Shown in pieces: positions 53,210 through 61,225 of a stretch of 64,000 nt of DNA. The translations under genes and the position numbers were made by a program. The stretch lies in the NCBI RefSeq assembly GCF_003385895.1, contig NZ_QRDQ01000008.1, forward strand, positions 1,050,354 through 1,114,353. The letters run 5' to 3'. Every line of letters begins with the position of its first letter. Positions within the stretch are counted from its first letter, which is position 1. The notes under the pieces were generated by a model, which was given only the letters and a program-made list of their open reading frames with translations, was not told the DNA's origin and did no database searches. Source of the stretch: Flavobacterium cutihirudinis. Lineage in GTDB: Bacteria > Bacteroidota > Bacteroidia > Flavobacteriales > Flavobacteriaceae.

Positions 53210-54463
53210 ATGTTTGTAAACAAATTCGCAAAATGCTTTGCATTGGCTTGTCTGTCACTTTCTATTTTTTCTTGTAGCAGTGATAATGATTCACCTTCAA
53301 CAGAACCAGTAGAACCAACTGTAAATGGCGCTAAATATGTTGCTTCTTATTGGCTTGACGATTATACACAATATATTCTTGATTTTAGTTCGATTGATCA
53401 GTTAATGACCGGCGAAATAAGCGCAAAAGGAGTTGGAATCGAACAAGCCGGAAGCTGTTTTCCTATCGACAATACATTTTTTGCTTTAAGTACTGATGAT
53501 GAAGGAGCTGCTTCGTTTCATCTTAACACTACAGGGAAACTAGTTCAGGCGGGAAAACTTGCTTTTGAATCATCTTATGCTGTTGGTTATACTGACGATA
53601 AAAAAATGATCAATATTGGTGCAACTTGGGACGGAAGTTCATCTGATTATGAACTTATGATTTACAATCCTGTAACTGTTTCTATCGAGGGACGTAAGTT
53701 TAACGATTTCGCCGTAAGTGCGGATAATAAAAAGGTTTTACACTGGCCAACAGGAGTTGCTGTATCTGGAGATAAGCTTTTTGTTCCGGTTTATACTAAA
53801 GATGTTTCTGACGGAACAAATAAAGTGCTATCATCTGATGCTACAATTAGAGTTTACAAATATCCATCTTTAGATTATGTTACAACAATAAAAGATACCA
53901 GAACAACTGCAATTGGAATGTATTATACAAATACAGGAATTGTTCAGACAGAATCAGGAGATATTTACACATTTTCTTCAAATGCGCGTGCAGGTGGATA
54001 CCCAGTTACAGCAGCAGCTTCAGGAGTTTTGCGTATCAAAAAAGGTGATGCTAAGTTTGATCCGGGTTATTTCTTCAATTTAGAGGAAAGTTCATTAAAA
54101 GGAAAAGTTCTAGCGGCTTATCCGTTAGGAGGAGAAAAAGTGTTCATCTCTTATATTCCTACTGATGTTGATGCGGTTAACGCAGTTTACAGTTTCTTAA
54201 ATACAAAAACGATTTTCAAATCGGCTATTTTAGATTTATCAGCTAAAACTATTGTTGAGGTAACTGGTCTGCCTGATCACGGAGGAGATGAATTTTTTGG
54301 TTTGTCAAGTTTGTTCGTAGAAAACGGAAAAGCATACAAAAGCTTTGTAACCGGAAATGAAGCACGTGTGTATCAAATCGATATTGCGACTGGTACAGCA
54401 AAAGCCGGAGCACTTATCAAAGAAGGTCTTTACTTGCCTTCAATTGGTAAACTTACATACTAA
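53210..54463 (+). CDS. DUF4374 family lipoprotein
   Basis: A 417-residue lipoprotein (signal MFVNKFAKCFALACLSLSIFSC, lipid Cys22, then SSDNDSPSTEP). The mature part is a repeated beta-structure consistent with a propeller (HWPTGVAVSGDKLFVPVYTK, RAGGYPVTAAASGVLRIKKG). DUF4374 proteins are regularly encoded with siderophore receptors and PepSY reductase-like proteins in Bacteroidota, as here, and probably bind the ferric complex at the cell surface or in the periplasm. Confidence 0.82.
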   Translation: MFVNKFAKCFALACLSLSIFSCSSDNDSPSTEPVEPTVNGAKYVASYWLDDYTQYILDFSSIDQLMTGEISAKGVGIEQAGSCFPIDNTFFALSTDDEGAASFHLNTTGKLVQAGKLAFESSYAVGYTDDKKMINIGATWDGSSSDYELMIYNPVTVSIEGRKFNDFAVSADNKKVLHWPTGVAVSGDKLFVPVYTKDVSDGTNKVLSSDATIRVYKYPSLDYVTTIKDTRTTAIGMYYTNTGIVQTESGDIYTFSSNARAGGYPVTAAASGVLRIKKGDAKFDPGYFFNLEESSLKGKVLAAYPLGGEKVFISYIPTDVDAVNAVYSFLNTKTIFKSAILDLSAKTIVEVTGLPDHGGDEFFGLSSLFVENGKAYKSFVTGNEARVYQIDIATGTAKAGALIKEGLYLPSIGKLTY

Positions 54464-54476
54464 TTAAACACATTGA

Positions 54477-54540
54477 AAAATGGCTTGAGGTACTATTAAT
54501 GTAGTCCTCAGGCCATTTTGTATTCAAACTTTTTTGTTTT
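54477..54540 (+). terminator. Hairpin between the DUF4374 and PepSY genes
   Basis: The 14-base arms at 54477-54490 and 54506-54519 pair with one G-U, followed by a loose T-rich stretch. It may reduce rather than stop transcription into the PepSY gene. Confidence 0.5.
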
Positions 54541-54571
54541 TTATAATGTCATTTTCTCAAATTTAAATTGC

Positions 54572-55729
54572 ATGAATATTTTTAAAAATCGTTCTAATAA
54601 ACCTCCAAACAAAGGAAAATCGCGATTCAGTAAAATCAATGCCTGGCTACATTTATGGCTCGGACTCGCCTCTGGAATTATTGTATTTATAATGGCTATT
54701 ACAGGCTGTATTCTGGTTTTTGAACATGAAATCAAACAATTAACATCGCCTTGGCTAAATGTTGAAGCCCAAAATGCCGATAAGATTTTACCACCTTCTA
54801 AAATATATGCTGCCGTCAAAAAGGCATTGCCCGATAAAGAAATTCATGGTTTATGGTATAATGGTTTAGATAAGTCAGTAAAAGTTGATATTGAATCAGA
54901 TTCTTTGATTTATGTAAATCCGTATAACGGAAAAATTACCGGAATGGTGGATCATGAAGATTTTTTTCATGAAATAGATGAAGGCCATCGTTATATATGG
55001 TTGGGCAGAGAAGTAGGAACAGCCGTGACATCTTGGGCAACTTTGATTTTCTTTTTTCTGCTTATCAGTGGAATTATTTTGTGGATTCCTAAAAAATGGA
55101 ATAAAACAACCATCAATAGCAGTTTTAAAATCAAATGGAATGCTCGTTTTAAAAGGCTTAATTATGATTTGCATAATGTTCTGGGGTTTTATTCGCTAAC
55201 GCTGACATTTCTAATTGCATTAACAGGATTAATTATGAGTTTTCATTGGGTGCGAGAAAGTACATACTGGATTACGGGAGGTTTTACCAATGAAAAAGAA
55301 AAGAAAGAAGTTGTTGCAGAAGTTAAGCCGGATACGCTCTCAAAACCTAAATACGATCAGTTGACCGCGGCAGATATTATCTTTAATAAAGTCCGAAAAG
55401 AGATTGCAAAACAAAATAAAGAAGCCGTAATCATACATTTTCCGGATGAACCAAAAGATAATTTTTATGCCTGTACCGATATGCATAACGGAAACTGGAG
55501 AGATTTATATTTTGATCAGAAAACATTGGAGCTTCTGCCAAGTTCAAGAAAATATATTGGAGACGAAAAGTTTCATGATTGGATGAGCCGTTCTAATTAC
55601 AGTCTTCATGTGGGTGCGATCGGAGGATTAACCACAAAAATTATTTATTTCACTGCTAGTTTAATTTGTGCGAGTCTCCCAATTACTGGTTTTTATATTT
55701 GGTGGGGAAGAAAGAAAAAGCAGAAATAA
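54572..55729 (+). CDS. PepSY-associated transmembrane protein
   Basis: A 385-residue inner-membrane protein with four membrane segments: WLHLWLGLASGIIVFIMAIT, TSWATLIFFFLLISGIILWI, VLGFYSLTLTFLIALTGLIM, and IIYFTASLICASLPITGFYI near the end. WLHLWLGLASG and the His in the membrane segments fit the PepSY_TM family, several members of which reduce ferric siderophores in the periplasm. ATG at 54572 preferred. Last gene of the iron-uptake set. Confidence 0.85.
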   Translation: MNIFKNRSNKPPNKGKSRFSKINAWLHLWLGLASGIIVFIMAITGCILVFEHEIKQLTSPWLNVEAQNADKILPPSKIYAAVKKALPDKEIHGLWYNGLDKSVKVDIESDSLIYVNPYNGKITGMVDHEDFFHEIDEGHRYIWLGREVGTAVTSWATLIFFFLLISGIILWIPKKWNKTTINSSFKIKWNARFKRLNYDLHNVLGFYSLTLTFLIALTGLIMSFHWVRESTYWITGGFTNEKEKKEVVAEVKPDTLSKPKYDQLTAADIIFNKVRKEIAKQNKEAVIIHFPDEPKDNFYACTDMHNGNWRDLYFDQKTLELLPSSRKYIGDEKFHDWMSRSNYSLHVGAIGGLTTKIIYFTASLICASLPITGFYIWWGRKKKQK

Positions 55730-55771
55730 GAAGTTCAACTTAGTTTTGTTTGGTTTTTTTGTTAGTTGTTT

Positions 55772-55807
55772 AAAGTCTTTTGTGGGTATCCTGCAAAAGA
55801 CTTTTTC
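55772..55807 (+). terminator. Terminator of the PepSY gene
   Basis: AAAGTCTTTTG (55772-55782) pairs perfectly with CAAAAGACTTT (55794-55804), then T. Confidence 0.82.
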
Positions 55808-55874
55808 ATGTTTAATAAACAAATAAAAGGTGCTGTATAGCTTTGGAATATTGCAAATGATTTATTCGTAAAAA

Positions 55875-55903
55875 TAGAAAGAGTCTGTTGGTAAACAGAC
55901 TCT
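55875..55903 (-). terminator. Terminator of the reverse-strand receptor gene
   Basis: AGAGTCTGTT (55880-55889) pairs with AACAGACTCT (55894-55903). Read on the reverse strand it is followed by TTCTATTTTTA. Confidence 0.72.
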
Positions 55904-55957
55904 CTTCCATCAAAAAAAAAACAAAAACAAGGAAACGAAACTAAAGAATTCAAAATT

Positions 55958-58117
55958 TTATATTCGATAGGTAAAAGCGATTGTAGCAATTCGATTATCA
56001 AGATCATATCTTTTATTGATATTCGTTTGCGCTATGACTGAATTGATGTTGAAATTATTTGTATTGAAAATATCAGTAATATTAAGCTTGATATTGCCTT
56101 TGTTTGAAAGGACTTGTTTTGAAATTCCGATGCTGAAATCAAAGAAAGAATCTCTTTCATAAATTCCTAAATTTGATTTAGACTGATATTGTGCGTTGAT
56201 TTCAGCTTTTAAACTTTCTGATAAAGTAAATGAGTTTTGTACATTTAAATTTAAAGTCAAAATAGGATCAATTGTTGTTGAATTCAGTACGTTGCCCATA
56301 AATTGGTTTTTAAAAACATTGAAAAGCGTATTCACAGACCAATACTTAAAAAGCTCAGCCGAATGTGTAATGTTGGCACCATAATTATACGATTTTGAAA
56401 TGTTGATTTGCGAAGTAACTGTTGTATTAGTTGCCGGATCGTAATCATAAATTTCTGTAAAAACATCTTTCGTTGTATTGAAATACAATGAAGCCATAAA
56501 AGCACTTTTCCAGGAATATCCAAGTTCTATTGCGTGCGTAATTTCCGGAACTAAATTCGGGTTACCCTGCGAATAGTTAAAAGAATCGTCGTAGAAACGG
56601 AAAGGATTCAAGTCGAACTGGCTTGGTCTGTTAATTCTTTTACTATAAGAAGTATGAACAGAATGATTGTTGTTCAACTCATATTTCATGGAAACACTCG
56701 GAAACCATTTTAGATAATCATCTTTATGCTCTTCATTTAATGTTCTTTGCAGAATATTTATTGCTGTATATTCCGATCTTAAACCACCTTGTAACGTTAG
56801 TTTTTCAAGTCGGTATTTGTAGTTGGCATAAGCAGCATAAATCTGTTCTTTATATTCAAAATGATTCGTAGAATTGGGATCTATAACCCATTGGTTATTA
56901 TCATAATATTCATAAACAGAAGGATTGTCGTTATTTTTCAAACTGGCTTTAAAACCCCATTCAATAGATTGTTTTTCTTGCAAAGGATTTGTAAAATCTA
57001 CTTTTCCTGTAAAATCCCTTAATTGTGACGGAATAAAACCTCTTCTGTCGTTAACTTCAGTAGTGTTTGAAGGATCTATATTTCTGGCACTTTGAAACTG
57101 ATTTGATCTGAATTTTGAAGTTTCATATTCGAAATCAAAAGACATGTTTTTTCCTTCAGTATTAAACTTATGTACACCTGAAAAAGCATACGTATAATCG
57201 TTCCATTTTTCCTTGCTGTCATTATAAGTTGAAGCGTCGAATAGTACAGAATCTGACGCATTTAGCAAAGTGTTTCTTCCATCTGCCATGTTTTCGTAAC
57301 GACCGAGTTTAGCGTCAACGTAAAATTCTAAATTGGTTTTAGAAGAAGCTTCATATGTAGTTCCTACTTTAAAATTGTTTGAAGTAAGTGGTTCATCTGT
57401 AATAGAATATTGATGATTTTTTGTCGAAATCTGCTGACGTGTAATATCTGTGTACTGAATTTGATCAAATTCCTTGCGTTCTTCTTCACCTCTAAAAGTG
57501 TAACTGTAGTTTCCGTAAACGCCAAATTTGTCTTTATTATAACTTAAATTGACACCAGAATTGGTTCTGTTTTTTCTGCCTCTTCCGTAACTAGTAAAAA
57601 CGGTTCCTTTTAAACCAGCTGATCCCGGTTTTTTTAGAATAATGTTAATAATTCCGGCTTTTCCGGCGGCATCATATTTAGAAGAAGGATTTGTAATAAC
57701 TTCTATTTGTTTGATATTTGAAGAAGTGGTAGATTTTAGATAATTGGCAAGTTCTTTTTGCGAAAGTTGCGTCAGTTTACCGTTAATCATAACTGCGACA
57801 CCTTGCTGGCCGCGAATGGATAAATCTCCGTCTTGCGAAACAATAACACCGGGCGCTCTGGATAAAACATCCAAAGCGGTTCCTCCTTCAGAAACAATAC
57901 TGTTTTCTACATTAAAAACCAGTCTGTCCGACTTTTGGGTATATAAAACTTTCTTTTTTGTAATGACAATTTCATCTAAGACATTTATAGAAGTTTCAAC
58001 AATGCTGTCGCTTTCTTTTTCGGTTTGTGAATAAGAATAGACTGAAAAGGCCAGCATCATAGAAGTAATAATATTTTTCATGTTCTTTTTTAGGCTTTTA
58101 TTTTGGTGTTTAGGCAT
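55958..58117 (-). CDS. Outer-membrane beta-barrel receptor family protein (TonB-dependent type)
   Basis: A 719-residue protein. Signal region MKNIITSMMLAFSVYSYSQ starts at residue 13, so the true start may be 58081. A plug-like region follows (LDEIVITKKKVLYTQKSDRL, GGTALDVLSRAPGVIVSQDG, GQQGVAVMINGKLTQLSQKE, YDAAGKAGIINIILKKPG), then an OMP_b-brl_3 barrel ending IATIAFTYRI. There is no CarboxypepD_reg domain, unlike the receptor at 50838. A Fur-like site upstream suggests iron regulation. Ligand unknown. Confidence 0.85.
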   Translation of the reverse strand: MPKHQNKSLKKNMKNIITSMMLAFSVYSYSQTEKESDSIVETSINVLDEIVITKKKVLYTQKSDRLVFNVENSIVSEGGTALDVLSRAPGVIVSQDGDLSIRGQQGVAVMINGKLTQLSQKELANYLKSTTSSNIKQIEVITNPSSKYDAAGKAGIINIILKKPGSAGLKGTVFTSYGRGRKNRTNSGVNLSYNKDKFGVYGNYSYTFRGEEERKEFDQIQYTDITRQQISTKNHQYSITDEPLTSNNFKVGTTYEASSKTNLEFYVDAKLGRYENMADGRNTLLNASDSVLFDASTYNDSKEKWNDYTYAFSGVHKFNTEGKNMSFDFEYETSKFRSNQFQSARNIDPSNTTEVNDRRGFIPSQLRDFTGKVDFTNPLQEKQSIEWGFKASLKNNDNPSVYEYYDNNQWVIDPNSTNHFEYKEQIYAAYANYKYRLEKLTLQGGLRSEYTAINILQRTLNEEHKDDYLKWFPSVSMKYELNNNHSVHTSYSKRINRPSQFDLNPFRFYDDSFNYSQGNPNLVPEITHAIELGYSWKSAFMASLYFNTTKDVFTEIYDYDPATNTTVTSQINISKSYNYGANITHSAELFKYWSVNTLFNVFKNQFMGNVLNSTTIDPILTLNLNVQNSFTLSESLKAEINAQYQSKSNLGIYERDSFFDFSIGISKQVLSNKGNIKLNITDIFNTNNFNINSVIAQTNINKRYDLDNRIATIAFTYRI

Positions 58118-58260
58118 TTTATTATTTTAAAATAATATCCTCAATCTTATCTGAAAATTTCTTTCGGAAATTTTTAATGGCGCATAAAATGGCATTCAGA
58201 AACTTTGTTTTATGAAAAAAAATGAATTGCATTATCGCGTAATTGTTGAGGTTTCGAGCA

Positions 58261-58294
58261 CAAATATAATACTATTTATATCAAGTCTAAATAA
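58261..58294 (-). promoter_or_regulatory. Promoter -7 element and Fur-like operator of the reverse-strand receptor gene
   Basis: On the reverse strand TATATTTG (58268-58261) is a good -7 element. The 23-base palindrome at 58272-58294 begins TTATTTAGA like the site at 50749 and covers the spacer, a position suited to repression. Confidence 0.55.
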
Positions 58295-58389
58295 AAATAG
58301 TTAAAAGTTGCCAAGAAAATGCCAATCGTTTGATAACGAGTAGTTCAGTTTTGATGCATATTGATAATTATCTTAGAAGAAATAGGGTA

Positions 58390-58440
58390 AGAGGATAAAA
58401 AATAAAACCAATTTATTCTCAAGAAGAATAAATTGGTTTT
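58390..58440 (-). terminator. Terminator of gldA
   Basis: The 16-base arms at 58404-58419 and 58425-58440 are perfect complements (AAAACCAATTTATTCT). Read on the reverse strand, T-rich sequence follows. Confidence 0.88.
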
Positions 58441-58478
58441 AGATATATTGTAGCCTAAGTTTTGGCTGAGTCTTAATT

Positions 58479-59375
58479 TTATTTGGTAATTTCCCTGAAG
58501 ACAGCTTCCAGATTTTTATTTTTCTGATTCAGTTGTAATGTTTTTAGACCATTTTCATTTGCAAAATCAAAAATTGCCGGACGCATATCTTTTTCGGTAA
58601 TAAAAGTCAATTCCCAAGTCATATCATGTGTGTTGATATACGAAGAAATGTTTTCAAGTTTTGCCAAGAGTTGTTCTTCAATCTGATAATCAAATTCAAC
58701 TTCGATTACTTGTTCTTTATTTGCAGAAACCAAATGACCCAGCTTATTGTCTGCTACAATTTGACCTTTGTCAATAATAATGACACGATCGCAAATTGCT
58801 TCAACTTCCTGCATGATATGTGTGGACAGAAAAACCGTTTTATCTTTTCCAACATTCTTGATTACATTACGAATTTCCATTAACTGGTTTGGATCCAGTC
58901 CGGTAGTAGGTTCGTCGAGAATTAAAACATCCGGATTATGAAGTAAGGCATTCGCAAGACCTGCACGCTGACGATATCCTTTAGATAATTGCCCGATTTT
59001 TTTATGGCTTTCCGGTGTCAGTCCTGTCAGTTGAATTACTTCTTCAATTCTGGTTTTGGTAACATTATAAACATCGGCATTAAAAGCCAAATACTCACGA
59101 ACATATAAATCCAGATACAACGGATTGTGCTCCGGCAAATACCCAATCGAATGCTGAACGGCTTTGGTTGCTGTCATGACATCGTGGCCATTTACAAGTG
59201 CTGAACCTTCATCGGCTAATAAATAAGTCGTCAAAATTTTCATTAAAGTAGATTTTCCTGCTCCGTTTGGACCTAAAAATCCAACAATTTCTCCCTTCTG
59301 AATGGAGAACGAAATTGAGTTTAATGCTTTTTGCGTTCCGTAACTTTTTGATATGTTGTTTACTTCTATCGACAT
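58479..59375 (-). CDS. gldA: ABC transporter ATP-binding protein, GldA type
   Basis: A 298-residue ATPase. Walker A GPNGAGKST (35-43), signature LSKGYRQRAG, Walker B VLILDEPTTGLDP, switch His in FLSTHIMQEVEAICDR. Length, sequence style and genome setting (dgt, DUF3078 and dxs nearby) fit GldA, the ATPase which with GldF and GldG forms an ABC complex needed for flavobacterial gliding. No gldFG genes are adjacent; in Flavobacterium they are encoded elsewhere. A generic ABC-2 exporter ATPase is the alternative. Confidence 0.8.
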   Translation of the reverse strand: MSIEVNNISKSYGTQKALNSISFSIQKGEIVGFLGPNGAGKSTLMKILTTYLLADEGSALVNGHDVMTATKAVQHSIGYLPEHNPLYLDLYVREYLAFNADVYNVTKTRIEEVIQLTGLTPESHKKIGQLSKGYRQRAGLANALLHNPDVLILDEPTTGLDPNQLMEIRNVIKNVGKDKTVFLSTHIMQEVEAICDRVIIIDKGQIVADNKLGHLVSANKEQVIEVEFDYQIEEQLLAKLENISSYINTHDMTWELTFITEKDMRPAIFDFANENGLKTLQLNQKNKNLEAVFREITK

Positions 59376-59391
59376 GACTTTTTATTTGGTA

Positions 59392-59426
59392 CAAAAGTAA
59401 CGAGAAATAGTTTCGATTACTACAAA
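59392..59426 (-). promoter_or_regulatory. Promoter of gldA
   Basis: On the reverse strand TTTG (59426-59423), 23 bases, TACTTTTG (59399-59392). Confidence 0.6.
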
Positions 59427-59473
59427 TTGTTTTCTAAAAGTAATTATAAAAAAATCGGTTAACCCGCCATTCA

Positions 59474-59492
59474 CGGCACTGTTGTTGTTAAA
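59474..59492 (+). promoter_or_regulatory. Conserved leader motif of the first barrel gene
   Basis: CGGCACTGTTGTTGTTAAA here and CGGCATTATTGTTGTTAAA at 60258-60276 both end 28 bases before their ATG. The pair shows that the leader was duplicated with the gene or is under selection. Confidence 0.5.
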
Positions 59493-59520
59493 GGAAACTT
59501 AAATTTAAAAAAAATCCCAA

Positions 59521-60105
59521 ATGAAAAAAATTTTAGTGATGGCTGCTTTAGCTATCTGCAGTTTTGCAAATGCACAAAAAGGTACAATTTTAGTAGGTGG
59601 AAACATCGGTTATACTTCTGAAAAATCAGAGTATAGATTTGATGAAGAGAAAGTAAATACTTTTACTTTTTCTCCAAAAGTTGGTTACCAATTTAATAAC
59701 AACTGGACTGTTGGAGGAGAATTCGCAGTTAGTTCATCAGATGTTGACAATTTCGATATTAAACGTAAAGACAATAACTTCAGATTTGGGGGATTTGTTC
59801 GTTATTCTGTGCCATTAAACCAGACTTTTTCTGTTTTTGCTGATATGGGAGCAGGTTTCCAAAGTGAAAAAAATAAGATTTATGATGACAACGGAAACGG
59901 TTACATAAAATACAAAGGTGACGGTATGTATGTTGGTATTACTCCGGCGCTTTTTATTAACATGAAAAAAGGTTTTGGTTTAAACTTCAGTATTGGTGGT
60001 TTAGGATACGAAACATTAAGCTACGATAATAATGGTCCGGATGTGAGCAAATTCTACTTTAACTTCGGTCAGACTTTTAATATCGGAGTTTCTAAAAACT
60101 TCTAG
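59521..60105 (+). CDS. Small outer-membrane beta-barrel protein, tandem copy 1
   Basis: A 194-residue protein with signal MKKILVMAALAICSFANAQ. The mature part alternates beta strands (GTILVGGNIGYTSEKSEYRF, FSPKVGYQFNNNWTVGGEF, RFGGFVRYSVPLNQTFSVFA) and ends in a Phe (FNIGVSKNF), the usual C-terminal signature for barrel insertion. An eight-stranded porin-like/OmpW-like fold is likely. It is paralogous to the next gene. Confidence 0.85.
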   Translation: MKKILVMAALAICSFANAQKGTILVGGNIGYTSEKSEYRFDEEKVNTFTFSPKVGYQFNNNWTVGGEFAVSSSDVDNFDIKRKDNNFRFGGFVRYSVPLNQTFSVFADMGAGFQSEKNKIYDDNGNGYIKYKGDGMYVGITPALFINMKKGFGLNFSIGGLGYETLSYDNNGPDVSKFYFNFGQTFNIGVSKNF

Positions 60106-60131
60106 TCTTTAGTTCATATATTCAATTTCAG

Positions 60132-60163
60132 AAAGCATCCGCCGCGGCGGATGCTTTTTTATT
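60132..60163 (+). terminator. Terminator after barrel copy 1
   Basis: A 26-base palindrome at 60132-60157 (AAAGCATCCGCCG and its complement) is followed by T. Confidence 0.9.
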
Positions 60164-60257
60164 TTTAGTAAGAATTATGTTAAAAACAGTTTTAATTATT
60201 TTTTAAATAACTGTTAGTCAGTTTGTTTTGGGCTTTGTTTAGAATGGTTAAAAATAA

Positions 60258-60276
60258 CGGCATTATTGTTGTTAAA
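60258..60276 (+). promoter_or_regulatory. Conserved leader motif of the second barrel gene
   Basis: See 59474-59492: 17 of 19 positions are shared, at the same distance from the start codon. Confidence 0.5.
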
Positions 60277-60304
60277 TACTTACAAAATTTAAATACATAT
60301 AATT

Positions 60305-60892
60305 ATGAAAAAAATGCTACTTATTGCGATGTTAGCTGCTTTTAGTGCAATACACGCCCAAAAAGGATCTGTTTTAGTTATGGGAAATATTGAATATAAT
60401 TCTCAAAGTGGATCGACTGTAAATTCAGAAACTAAATCTAATTCTTTTATTTTTTCGCCAAAAGTTGGATTCCAATTTCATGAAAACTGGACAGCGGGTA
60501 TTGAAGGAGGAATTGGAATATCAAAAACGGAATTAACTACTAATGAATATTCTAAATCTAAATCAAATATTTATTCATTAGGAGGTTTTTTGCGTTATTC
60601 TAAACCTTTAAATCAAACTTTTTCCGCCTATGTAGATTTAGGGTCAGGTTTTACAAATCAGAAAAACACGAGTGTTAATAGTGTTAATTCATCAGATAAT
60701 ACAGCCAATGGATTTTATGTTGGTCTTACTCCCGCAATCTTTATTAATGTTAATAAAGGATTTGGTTTGAACTTTAATATAGGAGGTTTAAGTTATAACA
60801 ATTATAATTATGAAGATGGAGTAAATGTTGTGAAAAGTTTTAATTTTAATTTTGGAAAAGCATTTTCAGTAGGTATTTCAAAGCATTTTTAA
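60305..60892 (+). CDS. Small outer-membrane beta-barrel protein, tandem copy 2
   Basis: A 195-residue paralogue of the preceding gene with signal MKKMLLIAMLAAFSAIHAQ, the same AQKGSVLVMGNIEYNS start of the mature part, IFSPKVGFQFHENWTAGIEG, RYSKPLNQTFSAYVDLGSGF, GLTPAIFINVNKGFGLNFNI and a C-terminal Phe. The first third after the signal is the most diverged, which would be an extracellular loop. It has its own leader and terminator. Confidence 0.85.
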   Translation: MKKMLLIAMLAAFSAIHAQKGSVLVMGNIEYNSQSGSTVNSETKSNSFIFSPKVGFQFHENWTAGIEGGIGISKTELTTNEYSKSKSNIYSLGGFLRYSKPLNQTFSAYVDLGSGFTNQKNTSVNSVNSSDNTANGFYVGLTPAIFINVNKGFGLNFNIGGLSYNNYNYEDGVNVVKSFNFNFGKAFSVGISKHF

Positions 60893-60913
60893 TTTAAGAA
60901 ATTGAATATAGTT

Positions 60914-60947
60914 AAAAAGCATCCGCAAAAGTGGATGCTTTTTTTAA
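60914..60947 (+). terminator. Terminator after barrel copy 2
   Basis: AAAAAGCATCCGC (60914-60926) pairs with GTGGATGCTTTTT (60931-60943), with one G-U, then T. Confidence 0.9.
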
Positions 60948-60977
60948 TTAAAATGTTTTTTGAAAACTAAAACTTGT

Positions 60978-61052
60978 CGTTTAGCCCCGATAGAAGCGGC
61001 ATCCTTTTGTGGCGGTATTCGCCATAAAAGATACAGCGGATAGCAGGACGAG
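60978..61052 (+). ncRNA. Structured intergenic element, GATAGAAG family (candidate Flavo-1-like), copy 3
   Basis: TTAGCCCCGATAGAAGCGG, then a hairpin TTTTGTGGCG/CGCCATAAAA (about 61004-61029), then AGCGGATAGCAGGA. TCGT (60978-60981 region) and ACGA (61048-61051 region) can close the structure. Shares blocks with 42921-43013 and, on the other strand, 41270-41352. It sits in the leader of dgt. Confidence 0.5.
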
Positions 61053-61225
61053 AGTTCTTTTGAAAAGAAAAATCTTCTGCTCCTCAAAAAAAAATAATGT
61101 CAACCTAATGAAGTTTTAAAGCGAAAGAAAATCCTAAAATAAAATGTATTTTTGAAGTTTTAAACCTAGATTTAGATCATCAATCTAAAATCTAAAATCA
61201 ACAATCTGAAATCTAAAATTCAAAA

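Noticed and set aside
55762..56007. 81-codon reverse frame at the receptor terminator
   Set aside because: It overlaps the end of the receptor gene and two terminators, with no domain.
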